From the NCBI GenBank assembly GCA_020740775.1, contig JAHEWK010000004.1:3410001-3474000 (forward strand): 64,000 nt of DNA. The letters run 5' to 3'. This document shows positions 12,386 through 22,859 of the stretch, in pieces. A program made the translations under genes and the position numbers. The first letter of the stretch is position 1, and each line of letters begins with the position of its first letter. Source of the DNA: Ilyonectria destructans (lineage: Eukaryota > Ascomycota > Sordariomycetes > Hypocreales > Nectriaceae). Below the pieces are notes generated by a model. It saw nothing but the letters and a program-made list of their open reading frames with translations. It made no database searches and was not told the origin of the DNA.

Positions 12386-13646
12386 ACCTATTCTTCAAGT
12401 GTTCAGTGTCCTATCTACGGCAGCTGAAGCCGTATTCGCTGTTTATGGTACGGGGTGAGGGTCGGGTTAGATTGGAAATAGGGCAGCCACGCTGGGTTTG
12501 CATGTGATTTTATACACGCATCTCACGCCCTGCAAAAATCTGATGCCTGTGGCACATTGAACTTAGAATTGGCTTAAATTGCAACACTCTGCATATATGA
12601 AGCCAAGAAATTACAGCTATAAATGAACCTGGACCCCTTCAACCCACCTCTTGACAAAGTTATTAAAATTAGTCAGTGTATTGTTATGACTGCCATAACT
12701 GCTGCGTCCTAGCCCAGATAGTCTGACGTAAGGTAAGGAAGGAAGGAAGTGCTACTTCGCCATCTACGGTAGGAATGGGCTTGGGAAGGCGAGATTAAGG
12801 CTCTTATTGCTTATAACGGGCTATGCAAGTACCGTTTTCCGAAAGGGGGAATAGTATGGTCTCGTAGTTATCGAGATTTTCGTTGGAGCAGCTTGATGAT
12901 GCCTCGTGCCCCCCAGCGGGAGCCCGCGATAGTCGCGTCCGACCATCTTTGTCCTTCGCCTTGACGTCGGCGCCCTTGTCGAGCAGCAGCTTGACGATGT
13001 ACCTTCCCCTTAATTTATTTTTTCCTTGGCACTGGCTGTTAGTCGGCTGTTAAGGCAGGAGTCCTACCGCCTAGTTGTACAGAGAAAAAACGTACCTAAA
13101 TCTTAGCTACGACCCATCTTTGCCTTAACAGAGAGGAAAAAATGCGCGTTTCTTGATCCCGAGCTCGAAACCGCCACCACCGACAATAAGATGCAACGAC
13201 TAGTGAGGCTGCCTACTCGTGAGCCTGCACTGGAGGCAGCCTGGGAAGGCACTGGATTGGACCTGCGTCTACAATTACCTATGCTGTCTGAGCGCACGCT
13301 GCCCAGCAGATCCCTAAGCTCCTAAGGACCCTCACGACCTTACTACGACCGTCATAGCGACGAATGTCAACAGCAACCTAGCCTCTGGCCTTAGGGCCTG
13401 CTGTACTAGGGGCTTGGACGCTCAATCTCTAAAAGTTGCTATCTCTGATAGTCTCTATCTGTAGGAGAGGGGGCAACAAGCTTGATCATATAACCGTACA
13501 CGAGTTCAACTGGCGGAGCTACAGGAATGGATTGACAAACACCAGTCGCCGTTTTTACTTTCTGGTTTTTTATCCCTAGAGGGTTTTCCAAAAAGAAGGC
13601 TTAATATGCAGGACATCTTATGTTTAAAGGTCGGAGATGGACTATA
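12386..13646. other. Intergenic with an ankyrin relic
   Basis: Apart from the ankyrin fragment at 12860-12999 I see only short ORFs and no RNA gene. 12900-13000 is GC-rich and contrasts with its surroundings, in keeping with an inserted gene fragment. Confidence 0.45.
12860..12999 (-). pseudogene. Ankyrin-repeat fragment (broken)
   Basis: On the minus strand 12999-12880 reads one ankyrin repeat: IVKLLLDKGADVKAKDKDGR, then a degraded TRLSRAPAGGHEA. A one-base slip restores the consensus IIKLL, after which a stop follows. No start or neighbouring repeat is present. This is debris of an ankyrin-containing gene, most likely an NLR-type gene, in the opposite orientation to the intact NLR upstream. 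Confidence 0.7.
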
Positions 13647-13799
13647 TCACAGTAGGATAGAAGAATAGGTGTACTGTTGAACTAACCCCTCGGAAGGCCT
13701 ACTGCCGTGTATATATTGAGGACTGGCATAGCTAGATGGTCTCCCGCACGCCCCATGCACTTCGGGAGGTTGGGAATACCTATTCCCCACGGCGTTAAA

Positions 13800-13966
13800 T
13801 AAAAGAAGAAGAAGAAGAAGAAGCCCCGCTACTGCCTCATGGCCGTTCCTTAAGGCCCACGAAAGCGGTGTCAATCCGTCCTTGTCGCTGGCGTTGACGT
13901 CTGCTCCCTTGTCGATAAGAAGCCATTCGAGAAACCCAAGCCGCACAAGCATCGCCCAGACACCAC
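13800..13966 (-). pseudogene. Second ankyrin-repeat fragment
   Basis: The minus strand reads one ankyrin unit (LLIDKGADVNASDKDGLTPL, then SWALRNGHEAVAGLL), followed by a leucine run made by a GAA/TTC microsatellite at 13802-13823. The reading continues without further repeats. The fragment abuts the stop codon of the secreted-protein gene at 13967. It is not identical to the fragment at 12.9 kb. It looks like a terminal remnant of an ankyrin gene. Confidence 0.6.
13802..13823 (+). repeat. GAA trinucleotide microsatellite
   Basis: About seven GAA/AAG units in a row. On the minus strand it codes the poly-leucine run in the ankyrin relic. Confidence 0.85.
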
Positions 13967-14749
13967 CTATGAACAACCGGTATCCTTTTTACTGAGGCAG
14001 ACCTTGCGATGACCTCTGTTTTCCGGCGAGTAACCCGATGTAACATGTATGCCACAGCATGGTTGGAGAAACGTACAGTCTTCTTCAATCAGTTTCCCGA
14101 CCGCATGAGCAGCGTAATACGTCAGCTCGCCGCCTCTGCCATGCGGTCCAACTCGAAGGTGGCAATCCCCATGGCTAGAAAGAGCTCTCACCGTAGTGCC
14201 GATCTCGAGCTTCCCCTGCCACATGTGATCGAGTAGATAGAGGCAGTCCTCCTGAAAGGCAAGCCAACCTCCGCTACAGGTGGTAGTGTATGTCGTGCGT
14301 TCCTGGAAGCTGGAAATGTCTTCAAGACTGATGTTCGAGATCATATTGAGAACATGGGCGTTTCCATCCTTGCTGCTAGAGTTCGCGTAGAATGATAGGG
14401 CCTCCTGAAATTGCTCAGGCGCGTTGACCTTATACTCTACGGCATCTTCTTTGATACTCTGAAGTACTGTCAAGTTAGAGCCGTCAACGGTTCCATTCTT
14501 GAGTACTTGTCCTGCTATATGGTAGCGTGCCCATATAGCGTCGCCGTACCTCCGCTCGAGGATAGCATTGACGTATTCGCTAGCCCAAGGTTCGACTACT
14601 GGGAGGGAGGAGTTGTCGAATATATGTTGTAAAGGAAGATCAAGGAAGAGTTGTTCGGGCATCGTCGTGTAGTTTACATGCGCAGTGGCACATATAGACT
14701 TAATAAAGATGAAAATAGTAAATATGAAGAATGCATATCGGTTGGCCAT
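13967..14749 (-). CDS. Secreted protein: orphan N-terminal domain plus Cys-rich C-terminus
   Basis: Single exon, 260 residues from ATG 14749, chosen because it opens a signal peptide (hydrophobic AFFIFTIFIFI then CATA). Residues ~30-150 form a domain shared with the divergent gene at 16250: EQLFLDL, PVVEPWA, GDA(I/V)WARYHIAG, SIKEDA and VNAPEQ are common to both. The rest, from about TTTCSGGWLAF, is Cys-rich with a closing VCLSKKDTGCS. That end recalls a group of small secreted fungal proteins ending in SGxx...GCS, but I cannot name a family. Potential N-glycosylation sites are present. A TATA-like run lies about 60 bp upstream. Extracellular role unknown; effector-like properties are inference only. 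Confidence 0.75.
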   Translation of the reverse strand: MANRYAFFIFTIFIFIKSICATAHVNYTTMPEQLFLDLPLQHIFDNSSLPVVEPWASEYVNAILERRYGDAIWARYHIAGQVLKNGTVDGSNLTVLQSIKEDAVEYKVNAPEQFQEALSFYANSSSKDGNAHVLNMISNISLEDISSFQERTTYTTTCSGGWLAFQEDCLYLLDHMWQGKLEIGTTVRALSSHGDCHLRVGPHGRGGELTYYAAHAVGKLIEEDCTFLQPCCGIHVTSGYSPENRGHRKVCLSKKDTGCS

Positions 14750-16186
14750 ATTTGAAACAATGAATGAGAGATGAGGTATTGATGAGAAGGCTGATTTAAG
14801 TACAACGTATATATATGCCACTGGAATGACTACCTCTTTATATTTTAAGCGTCAACTCGTGTAAAAGCAATTCTTCATTTCTGCTCGAAGCCTCGACCGG
14901 CGAACGGACTTGCTCACGCGTATTGCCCTCATTACCCATGGAAAATCTGCAAGGGTGCATGTCGTGTTCCCCGTTCAAGTTGGTCGTGGCGGATAATCGG
15001 CAGAGGATGCGTCAATAGAGGATGCATCAATGGGACGACATGGGGACATGAAGGAGACTAGCGGAAGTGGCTATGTTGCTGAAAGCGAGCGGTTAATCGG
15101 CTACTCGGCAAGGGCAGCTGCTTCGTATTCAATTAGTTGAGAGTGGAAGAACAGAGCAGCACGTGAATGACACCAAGAAGTGAGTTGAACCTTGGATAAA
15201 CCTTGGATGGCTGATTGGAGCCTACGGCTGCAAGACAGGTCACAGCATGATTCCATCTGAGCCCTCGGCCAAATTTTTCGGCAATTCCCCTGCACTACCC
15301 CCGGGGTCTGGGGGAGCAGGTGGGCGAATTGCAAGTTGTTGATTGGTTACTCGTTGCTCGTTGGCTGTTGGTTTTTGGTTGTTGGTTGTTCATGTTGGTT
15401 TTAGCGAGGTATACAGTGAGTTGATGCTTGCTGTTGCCTACTGGACTCCCTAGAAAAGGTTAGTAGCATGGACAAGTGGCTCAAAATAATTGAGAAGACC
15501 AACACTGGTTAGTTCAAACTTGATTGAAGTGGGCACTGGACAGAAAGAGCTGGGCAGAATCCATCCGTCAACTGACTGTATGTAGCAAACATGGATAGAA
15601 GTTCCTCACAGAATAGTATGGGGAAAGCTTTCAGGTCAGACTGACCAGCTAATGGACGGGTTTTATAGTGACAACGGTCAGATCCTCGTAATGCTATTAG
15701 ATGGGGGCAGTGCGATGAGAGAGGTTGGGGCTAGTCATGAATGACTCATGAGTCGGATGCCGGCACGTCATTGATCCCTGTTCCATTAACCTTCATAAAA
15801 TACATTCTAACTCGACGGGGTGAGCTATTGCATGCAGGTAGGATTTAGGAACAACCCCTAATATTCGAGAGAATCGAGACCCGGAAGAACGGCAACTCGC
15901 ATTTACGAAACACCCGACACGATCGTCTGATCTCCACTTGACACCTTTCAGCTGAAGACGTGCGCATGGCTCGGGCCGCTGCTTCCGTTATATTGATGTC
16001 TAATGACGCCACCTTCTTCCATAAGTAATGTATATATAATTATACATCTATCTGTGTAAGGACGCAACATTCATCTTCCCCGCCTCCACTTCGCCATCTT
16101 CCCACGCCCAGCTTCTCTTGCACTTATCACTGTGCCCGTACCATTTAACCCACCCATCCCCTTTTTTCCGTCTTTCCAAGAACCAG
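14750..16186. other. Shared intergenic region of a divergent paralog pair
   Basis: About 1.5 kb between two head-to-head paralogs. It contains a GTTGGTT/GTTGCTCGTT-rich stretch at 15340-15405 and a second TATA-like run at 16031-16039 facing the plus-strand gene. No coding sequence is supported. Confidence 0.5.
14808..14816 (-). promoter_or_regulatory. TATA-like element of the secreted-protein gene
   Basis: An alternating TA run about 60 bp upstream of the ATG at 14749, the usual distance for a fungal TATA box with a short 5' UTR. Confidence 0.45.
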
Positions 16187-16249
16187 GTATGTAAAAATCC
16201 AACCCAATACATTCTCTCATTGTCCAATTTTAACCTTGGAATAGTCGCA

Positions 16250-16663
16250 ATGAGTGTAGCTCTAGGTATCAGTTACTCTGACCTAGTCGAGCAGCTGTTC
16301 TTGGATATTTCCCTCAACGACGTACTCAACAGAACCTCTGCTATACCAGTAGTCGAACCCTGGGCTACCATGTATGTTGATTCTATCCTTGATAGCAGGT
16401 TCGGTGATGCTGTTTGGGCACGCTATCATATTGCGGGGAGTGTGCACGACGGCCGCCTTGACGATGGGAGGATAACTGTGCTTGAGAGTATCAAGGAAGA
16501 TGCAATTGACTACAGGGTTAATGCACCAGAGCAGTATTTTGAAGCTCTGCCACTGTATCGGAGGACCAGCAGTGAAGACGGGCACCCTGATGTAATCCAG
16601 ATTATTCTGGATGCTGCTTTCAAGGATATTCCAGAAGAGAAGGAAGACAAAGAAGAGCTCTAA
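16250..16663 (+). CDS. Leaderless short paralog of the 13967-14749 protein
   Basis: 137 residues from ATG 16250. A likely 5' UTR intron (16187-16244, GTATGT donor, ATAG acceptor) ends five bases before this ATG, and no ATG is present in the visible upstream leader. The protein aligns along nearly its whole length with residues ~30-150 of the divergent neighbour, about half identical by eye (EQLFLD, PVVEPWA, WARYHIAG, SIKEDA, NAPEQ). It lacks a convincing signal peptide and stops where the partner's Cys-rich part begins. Its end is acidic (EEKEDKEEL). The last four residues, KEEL, resemble an ER-retrieval signal but without a leader that is probably chance. Function unknown; most likely cytosolic, or a degenerating duplicate. 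Confidence 0.65.
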   Translation: MSVALGISYSDLVEQLFLDISLNDVLNRTSAIPVVEPWATMYVDSILDSRFGDAVWARYHIAGSVHDGRLDDGRITVLESIKEDAIDYRVNAPEQYFEALPLYRRTSSEDGHPDVIQIILDAAFKDIPEEKEDKEEL

Positions 16664-17417
16664 GAACAATCTCGCACTATTTCCCCGTCGATGCTATTTA
16701 TTGCATCTTGATGGCAGTTTGCCACTCTGCTAAAAGATAGCTAACTAGCGTTTAGTTCTTTATGAAATTCCTCTGTATATAGCTATATTTTGTCAATTGA
16801 TTAATTAACTAAATTTACCCCTTGATAAGGGAACCTAATGTTTGAATGTACTGTATTTTCGTTATGTACGTCATATTGCTATGGCTTAAGCTTAGGTTTT
16901 AAGCTACTTTTTTTCTATCTGCAGGAATTCTGTCTTAACCTTTTCGCCAAGCTGCAGCCATTCTAACCTTTATATCTGAAGAAACTTATAAATCTTACGA
17001 CCCAACCTTCAGAATGCCATAAAATTCCTAATGTCTATAACAACCTGTTTTTATCTGAATCTGCCCTCTTACTCTAGCTGGCTATTATCTATGCTACCTA
17101 TATATAATGTAACAGGCAATTGGGGATGCTTAGACTAGCTGGTTGCTAGTAGGGATACCTAAGGAAGGTCCGGATAAGGTTAAAGGGGAAGGTTAGGGAT
17201 AGCACTGGGAGAGATATAGATTTTCACTTCTTTAGAGATTTTTCCTAGGAGTTAGAGAGGTTATAAGAGCTTAAAACAGCTAGGGAATCTATTAAATTGT
17301 TATCTTTATTCTTTTTAAGAGATTTATTTAAGTTTATTTTAATTCTTACTATATTTCTCATTTAATTTCTATTTTTAATATCCCTCTATTATTAAACTAC
17401 TATAAATTCTATTAATC
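16664..17417. other. AT-rich decayed DNA
   Basis: No gene. Contains a dispersed-repeat copy (16825-16990) and AT-rich sequence up to the foldback element. Confidence 0.5.
16825..16990 (+). repeat. Dispersed repeat B, copy 1 of 2
   Basis: Matches 23862-24010 in the same orientation. Shared order: GGGAAC.TAATGTTTGAAT, ACTG.ATTTTCGTTATG.ACGTCAT, AAGCT.CTTTTTT, ATCT..GGAAT, CTTTTCGCC and GCAGCCATTC. This copy carries T where the other has C at many places, in line with RIP. Confidence 0.7.
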
Positions 17418-18478
17418 AAGAGGTTAGGGTGCCCTAGTACACACATACCCAGAGGGGGGACTAGAAGCTCAACAGTAAAAAAAAACACCAACAATAGTAT
17501 CAACAATACAGACCATATACCCAGTCCATTTAAAGGTCAACAGTTACTCAAACAGACTAAGGTTTCTAGTCTAACTGGTTACCTTTCCTAATACCTCAAT
17601 AGACTGCAGGAACAGCTGCATCTTGAAAAAGCTAGATCTGCTGGAAAAGCTAGATCTGGGAAAAGCTAGATCTTGGAAAAGGCAAAATCATGATGGATAT
17701 AAAAGCTCTGTAAGCCCTCTTCCACTTCAGTCATCTTTCCATCCTTGCACACACCTCAACCAACCACTCAACCAACCACTCAACCAACCACTCAACCAAC
17801 CACTCAACCAACCACTCGACCAACCACTCGACCAACTGAAGATGTCTTTCCGTCTTACCCTCCAGACCGAATAAATTCTATTAATAACAGCTAAAGACTA
17901 TTAGCTGCACCAGATAAAGCTCGTCAGGTTGGTCGATTCGGACTTCTATAATATCTTTAAACCCCAACTTTTTAGCTGCAATTTGCAGCCTCGAAATAAG
18001 GTTTAGATCACTTAGGATTAAGTAATAGAGATTAAAAGAGAAGCTATAAGTATACCGATAAGTAGGAAAGACTATATCAGTCTGGAGTGTGGGGCGGAAA
18101 GTAGATATCTTCAGTTAGTTAAGTAGTTAGTTAAGATATATATAAGAATAGAAGGATAATTGGAATATAAGAGGTAAGGCTTATAGAGTTTTTATATCTA
18201 TTATAATTTTACCTTTTCTAAGATCTAGTTTTTTCAGTAGATCTAGCCTTTTCAGTAGATTTAGCTTTTTTAAGATATAGCTATTTCTATAGCTTATTAA
18301 GATATTAGAAAAAATAACCAGTTAGATTAGAAATCTTAATCTATTTAAATAACTATTAATTTTTCAATAGATTGAGTATATAGTCTATATTATTAATACT
18401 ATTATTAGTGTTTCTTTTTACTATTAAACTTCTAGCCCCCCCTCTGGGTATATATATACTAGAGCACTCTAACCTCTT
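17418..18478. mobile_element. Foldback/MITE-like element with ~300-bp inverted repeats
   Basis: The left arm (~17418-17716) and the reverse complement of the right arm (~18179-18478) align almost end to end from AAGAGGTTAG through ACCCAGAGGGG, TCTAACTGGTTA and AAAGCTAGATCT-type repeats to CTCT.TAAGCC. In the right arm nearly every difference is C replaced by T when read in the left arm's sense, so C's before A became T: asymmetric RIP. The ~460-bp core has a 12-bp minisatellite and a short ORF, but no transposase. I could not fix a target-site duplication; the flanks share only short AT-rich sequence. A partial solo copy lies at 1441-1577. It must have been non-autonomous. Confidence 0.75.
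17754..17837 (+). repeat. 12-bp minisatellite inside the foldback element
   Basis: Seven tandem units of CTCAACCAACCA, the last two with CTCGACCAAC. It lies just 5' of a short ATG-initiated stretch (MSFRLTLQTE then stop), which looks like the leader and first codons of some captured gene rather than a working gene. Confidence 0.85.
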
Positions 18479-18497
18479 AAACCTCTTAATATATAGA

Positions 18498-18622
18498 TAC
18501 AGAATGTATCTATAAGATTGAAAATTAGGTCAGCTGATAATTGCGTTAAATAATTTACTCTATGTTCAGCTAATCGTGAAGGCGACTTTTTGTCTCGGGA
18601 AACAAGTAGCGAACAGGTGATA
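18498..18622 (+). repeat. Dispersed repeat, copy 2 of 2 (partner at 6333)
   Basis: Second copy of the repeat at 6333-6460, lying immediately right of the foldback element. The strongest identity is TTTTGTCTCGGGAAACAAGT followed by AGCGAACAGGTGATA. Confidence 0.65.
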
Positions 18623-18963
18623 TAGACAGCGACGGCAAAATTGGAAAGAACACTCCGCTAATGCGTAGCGGAACAAAGGCCTATAGTATATGTGACAGGG
18701 GAACATAAAGGCGTTCTCTCACCAAGAAATGAACACAATAACATGGAAGTAGTGAGATCTGAACAATGCCTTTCAAAACTTTGTTCAGAACAAAGACATT
18801 GTCCAGCTGTCACTTGAGAGAGCTAACATAAAAACGATTGTTACCCCTCCAGGACTTTCCAGCTTCAACACGATCATCTCCAGATCTTCCCCTTCTTCTC
18901 TCATTCTAACCTCCTAAAACTATCCAATCTAGTGCCTTGCATTTATCAAGAATCTGTTCCATA

Positions 18964-19152
18964 ATGTCGACCATGAATGGCGGTAAAATTCTTGATCCCA
19001 GGGTGGCGGATCAGCTAGACGAGCGGGGAAAGGCATCTCAACAGCGTCGGCAGGAAGCTGTTGAGAGACGCAGGAAGGAAGACGAGATGAAGAAATTGAC
19101 GCAGGACTCTGGCACAGTATCTCAGCATCGTCGCGGTGCAGGCTTCTTTTGA
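18964..19152 (+). CDS. Small hydrophilic protein, 62 aa
   Basis: Single exon starting at ATG 18964, in preference to the upstream in-frame non-ATG extension. The protein is very hydrophilic and probably one long charged helix: a basic/acidic stretch with QLDERGKASQQRRQEAVERR then RKEDEMKK, ending QHRRGAGFF. No Cys, no signal peptide, no membrane segment. The 100 bp upstream are CT-rich (TTCCCCTTCTTCTCTC), typical of fungal core promoters, which supports expression. I do not recognise the family. A chance ORF is possible, but the composition and promoter context favour a real small protein. Confidence 0.5.
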   Translation: MSTMNGGKILDPRVADQLDERGKASQQRRQEAVERRRKEDEMKKLTQDSGTVSQHRRGAGFF

Positions 19153-19776
19153 GCCGCCTGAGGTAGGTTCAGAGTCCACAATATAGCGTTAGCATACGGA
19201 GTTGGTGAGAATCTCTATTTATTTATCGTAATTAAGACAATTTTTACAAATCAATAAACACGAACTATTTTCTTTGACATCTTACCGGCGAATCTTGCTA
19301 CTTCCCTAGTATTCTAAAACTGTAATTGGGGAAACCCGTATCATCTAGCACAACAAAGACTACAAGACTACTAGGTTGAAGGCGATATCATTTTCTTAAG
19401 GGTTTATGTTCTCGCAAAGATCAAGGAGCTAATTTATAATGCTCGAAATTGGCTTATGCGTCAGTAAAAATATAAGGGTATTTATTTTATGCACGCTGGT
19501 AGATGTCTCGTATGAATTCGACTTTGTGGATGGTTCTTGGCTTCGATGTAAGAATTATCACATAAATACTAGTCAAAAAAGAAGAGCTTATACAGAACGC
19601 CAAGTTAATCTTCAGACCGGACATCGGGTATTTCCGGCGCTTACGGGCAATGGAAAGCCGATGCCAGTGGTGGGGAATAAAACTGGATCAGCTTCTTTCA
19701 TCATTTCTCCTCTCCATCTTACCTTTCTTCTTGAGCAGACAGCGCACTACATGCCAGAAAAGGCGGGCTTGTCAAT
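19153..19776. other. Intergenic before the ThuA-like gene
   Basis: No gene supported. An ORF overlapping the ThuA-like start in another frame (19439-20011) looks like a shadow. Confidence 0.5.
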
Positions 19777-20520
19777 ATGCCTGATACAACAAATACCACT
19801 TCTCCACGCATTAAAGTCCTCCTCCTCACCAAATCCCGCGGCTTCCGACACGACTGTATCCCGGCACTCATCTCAGCGCTGCAATCCCTGCCATTCGCCG
19901 TCTACGCCACGGAAGACTCCGAGCATCTTCTTAACTGTTCACGCTATGATGTCGTCGTACTGGGACACAACACTGGAGAATATCTCACTTCATCAGAGGT
20001 CCATTCTCTGAGGACGTATGTTGAGAATGGCGGTGGTGTAGTTGGTGTTCACGCTGCGACGTCGGGGATGGCTACCGATGAGCATTACAGTGGGATTCTT
20101 GGTGAGGTTTTCAATGGGCACCCCGAGCCGCAATGGGGAAGGATCACCATTGAGGGCCAGAATCACTATATCATGGATTCCAGCTACCTACCTGTGAAAG
20201 ACTCGGCACCAGAACTCGCACCGCCTTGTCCACCTGATTTGAGAGCTGAGTCGCGGGTGTCTTTTCCCTGGTACGATGAGTTGTACACTTTCAAGTCGCA
20301 CCCCCGAAACAAAGACACGCGAACGATCCTTCTTTCTGTCAACAAATTTTCGTACAGAGAGGAAGTGCTGAGTGACTATCCACTCGCATGGTGCCATAAT
20401 CTTGGTAGAGGTCGAGGTTTTTATACTGCTCTAGGGCACTTCGATGAAGCATACCGGGATAAGTGGTTCATGGAAATTTTGCATCGAGGGGTAATTTGGG
20501 CTGCACAACAAGATACATGA
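19777..20520 (+). CDS. ThuA-like domain protein
   Basis: Single exon, 247 residues, starting at ATG 19777 right before the domain begins. The sequence matches the ThuA (trehalose utilisation) family with a class I glutamine-amidotransferase-like fold: KVLLLTKSRGFRH at the N-terminus, a VVVLGHNTGEYL block, the loop GGGVVGVHAATS around residues 87-98, and the closing GRGRGFYTALGHFDEAY block before a C-terminal helix. Length equals the single-domain family size. The family is linked to sugar metabolism in bacteria, but the fungal members' substrate is unknown. No signal peptide, so probably cytosolic. It stands alone, about 4 kb from the metabolic cluster to its right. Confidence 0.88.
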   Translation: MPDTTNTTSPRIKVLLLTKSRGFRHDCIPALISALQSLPFAVYATEDSEHLLNCSRYDVVVLGHNTGEYLTSSEVHSLRTYVENGGGVVGVHAATSGMATDEHYSGILGEVFNGHPEPQWGRITIEGQNHYIMDSSYLPVKDSAPELAPPCPPDLRAESRVSFPWYDELYTFKSHPRNKDTRTILLSVNKFSYREEVLSDYPLAWCHNLGRGRGFYTALGHFDEAYRDKWFMEILHRGVIWAAQQDT

Positions 20521-22859
20521 TGTTTAAGCTTCGTCATTGACAGTGGTGATGGGATGGAGGCTTCTCTCCTGTCCCTGTAGTGGCTCCTGTTTCGCCAATC
20601 TTTTCAATGAGGCAGGCTATACACCAGGGATGTAGCAGAGAATTCCGACATGCTATGCATGCTACATTATTTCGATGCATGGATGTTTCATGGACGAGGG
20701 GTTACCCTGTACTGCCATTACCATTCTATTCCATCGCCTGTGGAGATCAGATCGTCATCGGGGAACATGGAGGTTGCGATTATCCAACTTGGGACAGGGT
20801 GGCTGCGTGTCAAGGGATTTTGTTGCTGGAGAGCACTGGTACAAAATGCAATTGGGAATTGATCCTTGTTGTCGCATTTTGCGCCACGAACCTGGCGGAT
20901 TGTTGAAACTCGTGCTGTCGTTCTGAATGTTTTTAAATCTCACCTTGCGATGGACAGGTAACATTATGAGCTTCTGCTCACGCAGCCCGAACTTTGTAAA
21001 ATCATTGTTCTAGACGATCTAGTGTGGATGTCCAGTCATGGAAACTGGAAAGAACTTGGCGATTCGCCATGTGCCTTCTATACCCGTTTTGGAGCCACTT
21101 CACGATGACAATTCCTTCAGCTCCTGCACAGAAGGCAAAGGAATACGATGAAAGCTTTATGATATAAAAAAATATAGCGAGCCGAGAGAAGGGAAACAGG
21201 TTTGGTCCCGAGTCCTTTGGTTAATTACCGCTGGGTCGGAAGGACTCGTCAACGCCCGCTTGAGTCTCAAGACTTGTGCGTCGTCTGAAAGAGGCCTAAA
21301 AACGTCCAGGTCTTGTTAACCGTGTTGGCATTTGCTATCTGGAGCTGTATTCAACATTGTTTGCATCAGTTTCGATCTTCAGTATGTTGACGGAGGATTG
21401 AAAATATGAGGCCAACGAGGCTGTTTGACAAAGTTTCTCTCGGTCCTGTCACATATCAGACATCTTTCTCTTGAATCGAGAATGTGTATTAGTCCAGCAG
21501 TGAAACGTGGCGACTAATCTAACTTTATAGTATCTTCAATTGCCCGTTTGGGAAGTCTGTATTATGAGTCATTCTGACTCAAACTGTATACGATGCAACT
21601 CATCCACGCTAACGTCCGTGCCTTGCTTGGGAACTTAGGAACACGAATACGTCCTAAGCCTCTGATTTCACGCGGCTGATTGCTGGCAAAAAGGCCTGCA
21701 CCTTTCTGTGTGTGGTAAAGCCATTAGACAAGCAAAGCACGCAAGATGCCGCACGTATCGGCGAGTTCAGGGATAAACCCGACCGTCCCCATAATGACCC
21801 TAGAAATATTGAATCTATATTGCCATGACTCATAATGAGCCAGAGTAGATCGAGTATGACTCGTTTTGGCGTTGCTATGCTTTACACGGTCAACGAGGAC
21901 GAGGCGTCTAATAAAACCTCTAAATTTCAAGTAGCAGGAAGGCTGTAGGAAGCTTGGTTCAATGCGCTCTTATAATCAACAAAACCCGACAATGACTAAT
22001 CCATTTCTAGCAAGAATCGATACAGGAATGACATAAACTTCGTAAGTCTCCAATCTTTTGTGTTTCATATAATTCTCAACCATGATTGAATAATATTTTG
22101 CCGATCTGAGGTTTACTATAACCCTGAAGACCTATACATCTAACATTGTCTGACAATTGATTTTCTATTCTCTTGGTCTTGGATCATTCGGAAACAAGTA
22201 TCGCTAACTTATGAATAGCTCTTCAACTGCACTATGTAAACCTGAGTCGTTTGGAGGTCTCAGGACGCTAGATAACGTGGGTAAAATTAGCATCTGACCT
22301 TCTTTAGCAGGCGTTATGACATGAAAATGCGCATTTTTAAATTCAAGACTGTCATCCTAGTGGCAACTGATTTTGACCTAATCTTAATGATCCCATGGAT
22401 CAAAATACTCTTCAATTACTCTGAGCTCAGCTCTGTCCGCTTAGTATGGCACCTTGACTAGCGGAGTAGGTTGGTTATTCATTCCCGCTGACAAGATATC
22501 CCTACTCACCGGTAGAGACTATCTGAGCTTTCTGCTACTAGTAAAATGACCAATTGAAAACGTTCTCCAAGACGCCAAGCACAATTATTATATACGCTCA
22601 GTCTCGCTATTTGGCACTTTTTAACTCATTCAACTGTTCAACCCACCTCCCTCACAGTGCCTCGAAAACCACTCGCAAGGCTGCAACGCATCAGCTATCT
22701 TTTAACGTGATGTCTAATCCTCAAGATTTCCCTTCTTCGATCTTTAACAGAAGGACAATGCGGTAATAGCCGCAGCCCGTCTTGTTCATCAACAAGGGTC
22801 AACAGATGATTATCATCGAGATCCTCTACGGGCTCGATGGGAGGCACCTTATTATCTTC

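Noticed and set aside
16652..16663. C-terminal KEEL as an ER-retrieval signal
   Set aside because: The protein has no convincing signal peptide, so the signal would have no purpose; probably chance in an acidic tail.
17623..17874. 83-codon ORF with NQPL repeats
   Set aside because: Consists of foldback-arm sequence and the 12-bp minisatellite; not a plausible gene.
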